Of a stretch of DNA of 64,000 nucleotides, positions 55,150-64,000 are shown piece after piece. Every line of letters starts with the position of its first letter. The first letter of the stretch is position 1. The DNA is from Globodera rostochiensis (Eukaryota > Nematoda > Chromadorea > Rhabditida > Heteroderidae). The notes below the pieces were generated by a model. It was not told the origin of the DNA and did no database searches. It was given only the letters and a program-made list of their open reading frames with translations. The translations under genes and the position numbers were made by a program. Location: contig JAEVLN010000034.1 of assembly GCA_018350325.1 (NCBI GenBank), positions 186,001 to 250,000 on the forward strand. The letters are read 5' to 3'.

Positions 55150-55570
55150 GCCACTCGATTACACCGGACACATTCCTTGATCACCTCCCCCCCCCCCACT
55201 TCCATTCAAATCGCCTTTTCCTTTTCTTTCACAAAACATTCAACAACATTTCCTACTCCCCTTTTTTCTCTCAACAAATGCAGCATTCGAACCCCCCTCC
55301 TTCTCCGACCTTTTCCAATTCGTCGCCATTTCTTATTGTATGTTTGGGGCAATTTGCCCGCCATCTCTATTTGCAGTCTTTCTCCCCCCCCCATTCAACT
55401 TTCTTATCCACATTTCTGCCCTTTGTTCACTCAAAAGTTTCCCTTTTGCATCCATTTTGCCGCCTCCCCCCTTCTTTTCTTTCCTTCTGGCACAGGGCAC
55501 ACTGTACTATCCACTTCGCCTATTCGCTCGTTTTTGCGCTTTGCCCGAATGATCGTTGATCCCCCCCCCC
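55150..55570. repeat. Pyrimidine-rich low-complexity stretch
   Basis: C/T-biased plus strand with several C8-C10 runs (55,186-55,197; 55,384-55,392; 55,560-55,570). ORFs over it are compositional. Confidence 0.7.
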
Positions 55571-56799
55571 GAAAATTATTTTAAGGCCCACCCTCGGGGG
55601 AAATTGGTTCGCTGTCTTCTGTTTTCCATCCATCCTCTTCTCGTCTTCTGCCGTTGACAAACAATTTGTGCCGTTCGCCACTTTTCCGCTCCTCTCCGCT
55701 CTTCTGCTCGTTTCCATCGACCAACAATTTGTTATCGCAATATCTGTGGGGCCGCGGGTTTGTTTCCGGGCCGATAAATATTTTGGAGATAGAAGAAGAG
55801 AATTGCCCCGGGCATTTTTGGGGACATCGTCAGCCAACGGGGAACCGTCTGGAGTCTTCCCCGCCGGACCCAGGGGAAGCTTCTCGGACACAACTATTGT
55901 TACATTTGGACATTTTAAGCGAAAACTCAAAAAAGGATGCGAAAAATTCTTGAAAATTTACAAATTAAGGACGTGTACCCCAAATAAAGGACAAATCTTT
56001 AAAAAGGGGCATTATAAATTTTAAAGATTGGGGTACCCCAAAAAAGTTAAAAAAAGGACAGTTGGCAACCCTGCTTTAACACAATCAAAAAAAAAATTCT
56101 CTCCGAAAAGATACCACCATTAGAGGTGCTTAACCCGCCCGGACTCAACCCCCCAGATACCGGGTATCCCGGATCCTGGACACCCGGATACCGGTCCCGG
56201 ATAATTTGCCCAAAACACCTGGATACCGGTCCCGGATACCCGTTCTTCTCCAACCCTAGAAATAATAATTAAAAAACTAACTTTTCTTTAAATGTTTAAA
56301 AGTTGTAAAGAGTTTTGGTTGTCTGGAAAACGATCCAAAACTTCGAAAAAGCCCGCCCATTTTTTGTGAAATTTCTGGATAATTCCCGGATTTTTTGCCA
56401 AAAATTCCGAATCCGGCATTCCGGACCCCAAAAATGTCCGAAAATCCGACCGGTTAAATCTCTGGTATATATCGGTTGAATTATTTTAAGAGAATATTTG
56501 GTCAAGAAAATTATTTTCTAACACTTAATTAATTCAGTGACAAAAAAAAATTGTCCTTTTTTTGAGATTTTATCACAATTCTCTGATGAAAAATCACCAA
56601 AGCCATCAGTGGGGTGAATTTTCATCATCAAAAATAACATCGCTTTACACCATTCATTCATTCATAGCATTCCGATCATCAAAAAGTGTTGGTTCATTTA
56701 AAATTTATCTTCCAAACTTTGTTAATAAACAAATTTTGTTAATTTTTGATAAAATTTGATTACATTTTTGCAGTGCCAATCACTCAAACAAACCAGTGA
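55571..56799. other. No supported gene; repeats
   Basis: Includes CCCGGATACC(G/C)GG motifs at 56,150-56,245 (degenerate GATCCCGG family) and a TTGGCAACCCTG fragment near 56,063 like the end of CAGGGTTGCC elements. No coding exon recognised. Confidence 0.5.
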
Positions 56800-58483
56800 A
56801 TGGCATCTTCTGATTTGACCCTGTTCAACTTGGCCACTGTATTGGTTGTTCTGCTAATCCAGACTGTCCAATTCAGCGGTTGCCAAACAAATGAATCGCT
56901 TTTGCCTTCTCCAACGTCCAACGCATCGAATGGTCCAATAATTTATTAAATTAAATTTGTTTCACATACACAATGTGCCAACAAAGAATTGAGCAAAATT
57001 AAGAATTTAAAAATTCAATCGAAGAATTGTGCCGTACCATTGAGGGCACAAAGTTCCACGAGCAGTGCCTGCAGTCGGAGGTGGTCAAACAGAAAGGCTT
57101 TATCCCCCGGCATTTGCGTCCGCCATGGCTGAACGTCTCGCTGTTTGAGGACAATCAATTGCCGGAGGAAAAGGCGTTGGGCAACGGATGTTACGCCTGT
57201 TACAAAGGCACAACGGCCAGCTACGGCGTCAACCCGGACGAGGAGTATTGCGCGTGTGCGGTAATAAATTCTGTGCTAAATTTGCGACGCAAAAATTTGA
57301 AACATTTTTTATTTTATTTTGTTAATTATAATTATGGAATTAAATTGTAAGTTTTTTGCCTGCAAAAGTTGAAAAATAAAAATTTTATTAAAATAATGCC
57401 AGCAAATTTGAAAAGCTATACTTTTTTCAAACTAAACCAAACAAACAAACAAAAAGCGACCATTTGAAAGTTCGAAGTTTTTAAAAGCTATTATTATAAT
57501 TATAATACTTCACTAATTTTTACTTTAACATAATTTTTGAATTCTTTGCAACAAAAAAAAGATTGATTAAGTTTAATTATGGAGCTCCGAATAAAAAGTT
57601 TGGCAAAATTTTTGGCACTTTCAAAGTGGACGGCTCAACTTGTTTGGAGGATTTTCATAAAATGGCATTGGTAAAATTACAATTTATTTTAATTTAATTT
57701 ATTTATGCTGTTCCGTAGATGCCAACTTGCGGGAATGAATATTACGATTATGTGAAGCATTGTGCCATGGCCTGTGCATTTTTAATAAATTTACGAATAA
57801 AATTCGTTTTTAGGTCCATTTCTACAAAAACGAGCCTGACAAGAAGCCCGATGACTTTAGACACAAGCGTAAAATTATAAATAATAAATATTAATTTTAA
57901 TATTTAAAAAATATATATAATTTAAGGCACGCTCGTGCTTCTCGATGGGTGCATTACGGGTGCAAGTCATAATTGCACGGCAAATGTCACAATTCAATTT
58001 GCGGAGCCGCCAAAGGCGCTCTCAATAGACAGTTGTAATGAGGAAAACAAAACGGTCTTTGAAAGCACGTGAGTTAATTGGTAATTAGCAATACTTTTTC
58101 TCTGTTTTGGTTATCATTCGAAAGGGCGCGGGATCCCCCCTGACCAATTTGGGGACGGAACGGGGATGGCGGGGAAGAGACGGGGAGGGCGGGGATCCCC
58201 GATATAAAACCGATTTCATTAAATGTTCTGATTTTAGCATTCGTTTAAAGGAATCTTCCGGGAAACATGGTAGGTTTTGACAATTATAAAATAGAATTGC
58301 GGCTTTTTAGCACACAAACCCTATTTTGGGAGCAAAAGAATTTTGATTACAAATTCGGCCATTTTTCTAAAATTTCTTTAAAAAAACAAATTAAAAAACA
58401 AAAGTACACATTTAAATATGATTAAAACTGTTTTCTGATCCAAAAAAGTGCCCGTTTCAGTCCATTTATTTCAACAAAACTGA
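56800..58483 (+). CDS. Secreted cysteine-containing protein, family unknown
   Basis: Proposed exons: 56800-56932, 57025-57260, 57572-57670, 57719-57751, 57814-57868, 57927-58068, 58238-58269 and 58461-58483. Phases are consistent and give about 250 residues. Exon 1 is a hydrophobic leader (MASSDLTLFNLATVLVVLLI). Exon 2 carries ELCRTIEGTKFHEQC, RPPWLN, GNGCYACYKG and EEYCACA. Later exons have GKIFGTFKVDGSTCLEDF, MPTCGNEYYDY, VHFYKNEPDKKPDDF, LVLLDGCITGASHNC and IDSCNEENKTVFEST. N-glycosylation sites (NVS, NCT, NVT, NKT) fit secretion. I do not recognise the family. The exon 4 donor (GTGAAG) and the final 23-base exon are the least certain. It lies just upstream of the serpin on the same strand, with no sign of an operon. 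Confidence 0.5.
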
Positions 58484-58884
58484 AATAATTAATTAAAAAT
58501 GCCATCATTAGCCATCGGCGCCGCTTCAACATTCACATTCCCTGTGGAGTTCAAACACCGGCTCTGTGTCAGTTGGCTCCAATTCGCCAAACTCAGGGCA
58601 CTTCCCTACTATGAACTCATAACGGTCATCATAAGCGGCGAGTTCGTTCACAATTTACACATAAAAAAACATCAAAAAAATATATTTTCAAGTTGTGGAA
58701 CAAAAAACTTCAGTCTTCCGATGATTGAAAGCTTCAGGGTTAGTAGAGACAAATGATGGGCAATCAATGGGGAAGCATTTTCAATTAAATTTCATTGAAT
58801 TTTTATACACATTTTGTGCAAAATGATCCTTAAACTGTTTTAGAATTGTTAATTATTAATATTATTAAATTCATTTGCTGCAGG

Positions 58885-59073
58885 GCCGCGTGCAGGAAAT
58901 GCGCGGACTGCATTTGGATCTTCGAGGAGAAGCCGCCCAGTGGCGCGACCAATTCGGTGCTTATGACTTTGTTCGACATAATGACCTTAACTGGCAGCCG
59001 ACCGACTTGAAGCTCATCAATAATTATGGGAAGCCTAATCCCGAACTTATGTACCCCAACTTTGTCCTGAAAT
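58885..59073. other. Unresolved exon-like block, strand uncertain
   Basis: On the plus strand a CTGCAG acceptor and a GTAAGC donor bound 189 bases. One frame is open (GRVQEMRGLHLDLRGEAAQW...); another gives AACRKCADCIWIFEEKPPSG before a stop. On the minus strand an acceptor ACATTTCAG opens a frame DKVGVHKFGIRLPIIIDELQ. None matches a family I know. Composition is more coding-like than the flanks. It could be a lost exon of the 56.8-kb gene or part of a minus-strand gene that includes 58,499-58,690. Confidence 0.3.
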
Positions 59074-59419
59074 GTAAGCGTGCGTTGACAAGCATTTATT
59101 GGCACTATCGAATAATTTAAATTAGAGTAGAGCGGGGTGGCATTTTGGTAAAATATCAGGCACCGGATTGGCTTGACCTGAAAACTCCGGGAAAAACCGG
59201 AAAGAGTTTTTTAATCGCCGGGATTGAGTTTTTTAGTCGAGCACGATTTTAAGAAAAAAACAGAATAAGCATATGGCCACAAAACCGCCTGGGTATAACC
59301 CGGGTCAAAACATGCCGGCCCTTTGAACTCACCGCCCAATCCCAAGCCAATTGGAAGGGTCACATCCTTTGATCATGCCGATGCCTATTGCGCTGAGTTA
59401 TAATTACTTTTTACGTTAA

Positions 59420-62400
59420 ATGCTTTTATTAGCCATTGGCCACGCGAGCTTCTCTGTGGACATTCTGAAGATGTTTTACCATTACAACACTGTCGAAATT
59501 TATGCGAAGAATGTGATTTTGTCGCCCCTTTCGGCGGCCATTGCACTGGCCATGGCTTACATTGGTGCACGAGGCCAAACTTCGGTTGAACTTGGCAAAG
59601 TGTTGGCTGGCGGTATTTTGAGCATTTGAATTTTTCACTAAAACAACAAAAAGCTTCACGCTGCAATTCGTGCGACGGCCCGTCGTTGCGCGACAATTAC
59701 AGCAAATTCCTGCAAGAAATCGGGGCAACTCAAACGGACGCTAATTTTAATTTGAAAATTTCCACAAAATTATTTTTGGCGGACTCTGTCAAAGTTTTGG
59801 ATGAGTTCAAATTGGCCATCAACGCACATTTTGGGGAGGACAATTTCGAGTTGATTGATTTTCGCCAACAAAACGAAGTTGCCAAAGTAAATGAATAAGG
59901 AATATAAGCATCGAAATTTTAACAAATTATTTCAATTTTGCAGAAAATCAATGCCTTTCTTGACAAAGCCTCGCCCGGGGGCAAAAGCATTGAATCGATT
60001 AAGCCGCAATCTCTGAACCCAACGAACACAAAGCAAACTATTTAAACTTTCAGGGCGTTCCGATTCGTCCTTGGATGCCAAGAACAGTCCTTGGGAATGG
60101 GCCCTGGGTCTTCAAAAACTGAAAACGTCCTTATTTCACGGACGGCGTTTCTCGGCGCCGTCGGACCCACCAACAACGAACTTCAAGGCTAATAAGGCTC
60201 CGGTCTCCGGTAAAACACAAAATTTGACCCCTAAAATTGGTTTTGGAGAAATTTGAGCGTCCTTGGATTTTGTGTTATGTCCTTGGAAATCAACATGTTT
60301 GTCCTTGGGAATTGTCTTAACCCGATAGGAGTCCTGAAAATTTAAACAAAAAAACGCGCTTTACAATTTTATTTTTTGTTAGGTTGGTGCTCGTTAGTGC
60401 AATTAATTTTCAAGCAAATTGGCTTCAACCGTTCGATCCGCAGTATACCGAAAAGAAAAAATTCGTTTTGATAAATGGCCAGGAACGCGAAGTATTTATT
60501 TACTTTAATATTTAAATTGAAATAAATATAAAAGGAAAATTAATTTGTCTTCAATTCTTGCAATTTCAAGCAAATTAATGGCCAAATCTTATTTTAGGTC
60601 GATATGATGCTTCAAATAGGCGAATTCATGCACAGCGAGGAGGAAGAAGTAATAACAAATGAAAATAATTGTGCCATTAAAAGAAAATATTTTTCATAAT
60701 TTTATAATTAATTGAACAAAATCAGGGTTCGGATCGGGCAAAGTCAATTTCCACGGCGCCGATAGGCGTCGTGGGGAAATTTTTTTACTAATTTTTAACA
60801 TTTTTGTCAAGAAAATTGCGAATCCTTTTCTATTGAAAATTTGAATTACACAATGGCAAATCATGATTTCTCCTTTAAAATTACAAATATTTAAACTACC
60901 AGTCTCTTCATTTTCCAAGGATATTCTTGGAAATAAGGACATTTTCAGTTTTCCAAGATCGAAGGTCCATTTCCAAGGACTGGGCCATGGAATCCTAGGA
61001 CGAATCCGAACCCTTAACAAAATTCAGTTCGAGCTTCTCGGTGTGCCGTATGTTGACGAAAAAGCGCATTTTGTCATTCTGTTGCCAAAGGGGCACTTTT
61101 TCGGTTTGGAAATTGTGTTGAACACATTTAATGGCGCAAAATTGATGGAATTTGTCGTAAAGTCTGCAATGAAAGAGCGCAAGGTGAGAAGCGAATCAAA
61201 AATTTGAAGAAAACACTTTCTGTAATTTTCCTGGATATTATGCCATTTTAGGTCATTTTGCCAAAGTTCAAAATTGAATCAGTGCATCACAATTTGGAAG
61301 AAGCATTGCTGTTGCTTGGCATCAAACGCGCATTCCGTCCAAGCAAGGCCGACTTTTCGGGCATAAATTACAACAATTTGTCGTACACATTGTACATTAA
61401 CAAAGTGATTCAAAAAACGCATATTTCGGTAAGTAATTAATGAATTAGAGCGACTTTCTAGTGCAAATAAAAGCCGGGAGTCGTTTGACTTGACGCCGGC
61501 CAACTTGGCACCAATAATTTAAAATTCTCGGGCTTAACTTGGCGCCGGCCAACTTGGCACCAATAATTTAAAATCCTCGGGCTTAACTTGGCGCCGGCCA
61601 ACTTGGCACCAATAATTTAAAATCCTCGGGCTTAACTTGGCGCCGGCCAACTTGGCACCAATAATTTAAAATCCTCGGGCTTAACTTGGCGCCGGCCAAC
61701 TTGGCACCAATAATTTAAAATCCTCGGGCTTAACTTGGCGCCGGCCAACTTGGCACCAATAATTTAAAATCCATGGGCTTAACTTGGCGCCGGCCAACTT
61801 GGCACCAATAATTTAAAATTATCGGGCTTAACTTGGCGCCGGCCAACTTGGCACCAATAATTTAAAATCCTCAGGCTTAACTTGGCGCCGGACAACTTGG
61901 CACCAATAATTTAAAATCCTCGGGCTTAACTTGACGCCGGCCAACTTGGCACCAATAATTTAAAATTCTCGGGCTTAACTTGGCCTCGGACACTTGGCAC
62001 CAATAATTTAAAATCCTCGGGCTTAACTTGGCGCCGGACAACTTGGCACCAATAATTTAAAATCCTCGGGCTTAACTTGGCGCCGGCCAACTTGGCACCA
62101 ATAATTCAAAATCCTCGGGCTTAACTTGGCGCCGGCCAACTTGGCACCAATAATTCAAAATCCTCGGGCTTAACTTGGCGCCGGTCAACTTGGCACCAAT
62201 AATTCAAAATCCTCGGGCTTAACTTGGCGCCGGCCAACTTGGCACCAATAATTCAAAATCCTCGGGCTTAACTTGGCGCCGGCCAACTTGGCACCAATAA
62301 TTCAAAATCCTCGGGCTTAACTTGGCGCCGGCCAACTTGGCACCAATAATTCAAAATCCTCGGGCTTAACTTGGCGCCGGCCAACTTGGCACCAATAATT

Positions 62401-63736
62401 TCAAAATCCTCGGGCTTAACTTGGCGCCGGCCAACTTGGCACCAATAATTCAAAATCCTCGGGCTTAACTTGGCGCCGGCCAACTTTGGCACCAATAATT
62501 AAAATCCTCGGGCTTAACTTGGCGCCGGCCCAACTTGGCACCAATAATTCAAAATCCTCGGGCTTAACTTGGCGCCGGTCCAACTTGGCACCAATAATTT
62601 AAAATCCTCGGGCTTACTTGGCGCCGGCCAACTTGGCACCAATAATTCAAATCCTCGGGCTTAACTTGGCGCCGGCCAACTTGGCACCAATAATTAAAAT
62701 CCTCGGGCTTTAACTTGGCGCCGGCCAACTTGGCACCAATAATTCAAAATCCTCGGGCTTAACTTGGCGCCGGCCAACTTGGCACCAATAATTCAAAATC
62801 CTCGGGCTTAACTTGGCGCCGGCCAACTTGGCACCAATAATTTCAAAATCCTCGGGCTTAACTTGGCGCCGGCCAACTTGGCACCAATAATTCAAAATCC
62901 TCGGGCTTAACTTGGCGCCGGCCAACTTGGCACCATAATTCAAAATTCCTCGGGCTTAACTTGGCGCCGGCCAACTTGGCACCAATAATTCAAAATCCTC
63001 GGGCTCTTAACTTGGCGCCGGCAAATAATTCAAAATCCTCGGGCTTAACTTGGCGCCGGCCAACTTGGCACCAATAATTTAAAATCCTCGGGCTTAACTT
63101 GGCGCCGGCCAACTTGGCACCAATAATATTAAAATCCTCGGGCTTAACTTGGCGCCGGCCAACTTGGCACCAATAATTTAAAATCCTCGGGCTTAACTTT
63201 GCGCCGGCCAACTTGGCACCAATAATATTAAAATCCTCGGGCTTAACTTGGCGCCGGCCAACTTGGCACCAATAATTCAAAATCCTCGGGCTTAACTTGG
63301 CGCCGGCCAACTTGGCACCAATAATTCAAAATCCTCGGGCTTAACTTGGCGCCGGCCAACTTGGCACCAATAATTTAAAATCCTCGGGCTTAACTTGACG
63401 TCGTCCAACTTGGCACCAATAATTTAAAATCATCGGGGTTAACTTAGCGCCAAGGTTGAACTTGTTAAATAGAATTTTTATTGGCATTTTTAAACAACTC
63501 AATTATATTGATATTAAATAAATAATTCTCTTTTTATTTTCAAAAATTTGCAGATCGATGAGTACGGCACAACGTCTGCTTCAACGGCTGTGCCGAAAAG
63601 TGTTGACGGCTCTTTCGGGTCAAATCATGAGCCAGCAGAAACCCCAACCTTTCAAGCCGATCGTCCGTTCGCCTTTTTCATTATCCTCAACAAAAAACAC
63701 GTCATATTCAGTGGCATTTTTATGGGCGAACAATGA
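59420..63736 (+). CDS. Serpin (serine protease inhibitor family)
   Basis: Eight exons: 59420-59612, 59654-59886, 59944-60032, 60383-60491, 60598-60648, 61028-61183, 61252-61428 and 63554-63736, giving 396 residues, the normal serpin length. Landmarks in order: ASFSVDILKMF, NVILSPLSAAIALAMAYIGA, LKISTKLFLAD, NTKLVLVSAINFQANW then PFDPQYTEKKKF, FELLGVPY, AHFVILLPKG, VILPKFKIES, HISIDEYGTTSASTAV, and ADRPFAFFIILNKK...FSGIFMGEQ. The hinge GTTSASTAV has small residues, as inhibitory serpins do; counting from the hinge Glu puts P1 near SVDGSFGS, so the target protease cannot be named safely. The start lacks a clear signal peptide (MLLLAIGHAS), so it is either intracellular or has a missed 5' exon. 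Intron 3 starts with GC and joins NT-K-LVLV exactly. Introns 3 and 5 hold MITEs; intron 7 holds a minisatellite. Confidence 0.9.
60051..60336. mobile_element. Short hAT-like element in serpin intron 3
   Basis: Ends CAGGGCGTTCCGATTCGTCC and CCCGATAGGAGTCCTG, with interior words CTTGGATGCCAAG and AATTGTCTTAACCC, all as in the 7,366-7,954 element. Target duplication is not clear. Confidence 0.65.
60723..61018. mobile_element. Short hAT-like element in serpin intron 5, inverted
   Basis: Starts CAGGGTTCGGATCGGGCAAAG and ends CTAGGACGAATCCGAACCCTTA; reversed, it shares CCTTGGAAATGG-type words with the element in intron 3. No coding content. Confidence 0.6.
61485..63452. repeat. 49-bp minisatellite in serpin intron 7
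   Basis: About 40 copies of a unit containing AACTTGGCGCCGGCCAACTT, GGCACCAATAATTTAAAATC and CTCGGGCTT. TTGGCGCCGGCCAA is a near-palindrome within each unit. Units near the middle have CAAAATC, outer ones TAAAATC, so the array spread from the centre. ORFs on the minus strand are repeat translations. Confidence 0.95.
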
Positions 63737-63899
63737 GAAAGGAGCAAAATGATTTTTAATGTTTAGGCGATCGAGTTAGAATTTTTTTGTTTTTAATGTT
63801 TGAATACTGTGCGTTTATTCATTTTTGCAATTTACGGTTCTTTTTTGCTCGACAACAGATCATATTCCTCTGGTTTATGGAACAGAATTTGAAGAATAT

Positions 63900-63959
63900 T
63901 TAAGCCCCAGACGTGGCGTTTTCCGTCGGTGCCGCAGAGGTGCTTTTCATGGCTTGCTC
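63900..63959 (-). CDS. Possible last exon of a minus-strand gene
   Basis: Minus strand: acceptor TTTAAAG| at 63,960-63,961, then EQAMKSTSAAPTENATSGA and a TAA stop at 63,902-63,900. It is Ser/Thr/Ala-rich and moderately GC-rich against an AT-rich flank. The rest of the gene would lie beyond the window. Too short to name. Confidence 0.3.
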   Translation of the reverse strand, partial: EQAMKSTSAAPTENATSGA

Positions 63960-64000
63960 CTTTAAAAATAGTTATAAGAAATCTTCGATAATTATCAAAT

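Noticed and set aside
62268..63310. Minus-strand ORFs of 75-106 aa with VGRRQVKPEDF repeats
   Set aside because: Translations of the 49-bp array.
61485..63452. Regular array resembling a CRISPR locus
   Set aside because: Units are contiguous at 49 bases with no unique spacers, and it lies in an intron of an animal-type serpin. It is a minisatellite.

Overview
The window is eukaryotic and almost certainly nematode. It has short introns (about 48-80 bp where no transposon has landed), T-rich acceptors ending in TTTCAG or TTTTAG, compact multi-exon genes, an expanded Pumilio family and several secreted cysteine-rich proteins. Several introns begin with GC instead of GT. That fits published descriptions of cyst nematodes (Globodera/Heterodera), but the plant-parasitic assignment is an inference from gene style, not a species match.

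Layout. 1-3.0 kb: repeats only. 3.0-20.6 kb: a tandem segmental duplication whose first copy carries a secreted three-finger-like gene with a Thr/Pro stalk; the second copy lost its signal-peptide exon. Both copies carry polypyrimidine tracts and a protein disulfide isomerase fragment. 21.3-23.1 kb (+) and 47.2-48.6 kb (-): two inverted paralogues of a secreted protein joining a Cys-rich domain to two EF-hands. 28.3-30.6 kb: an RPA-like OB-fold gene and an STPR (23-residue repeat) fragment run over by a minisatellite, perhaps a decayed Helitron. 31.9-32.3 kb: a near-perfect 374-bp palindrome. 32.4-38.3 and 42.0-45.0 kb: two Pumilio genes, the first with 18 repeats in one open frame across 13 exons. 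39.0-40.0 kb: a Mutator-like transposase relic. 45.4-47.2 kb: non-autonomous hAT-like elements. 49.9-52.5 kb (-): a TIKI/TraB-type secreted metalloprotease gene with one homopolymer frameshift. 54.4-55.1 kb: a tRNA-like sequence and a GC-rich coiled-coil ORF. 56.8-58.5 kb: a secreted Cys-containing protein of unknown family. 59.4-63.7 kb: a complete serpin whose last intron holds a 2-kb minisatellite.

The genes do not form an operon or pathway. What they share is surface or extracellular action (three-finger, Cys-rich/EF-hand, TIKI-like, serpin), which would suit a parasite's secretome, plus RNA regulation by the PUF pair.

The strongest novelties are: (1) a transposon insertion in the coding exon of the EF-hand paralogue that looks exactly removable by splicing, with the target-site duplication supplying the acceptor; (2) the 18-repeat PUF with several Ser/Arg (cytosine-type) recognition helices; and (3) seven hAT-like elements with 8-bp target-site duplications, some with minisatellites apparently grown from their own terminal repeats. 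Exon joins were worked out by hand from splice signals and reading frame; none is supported by transcripts.
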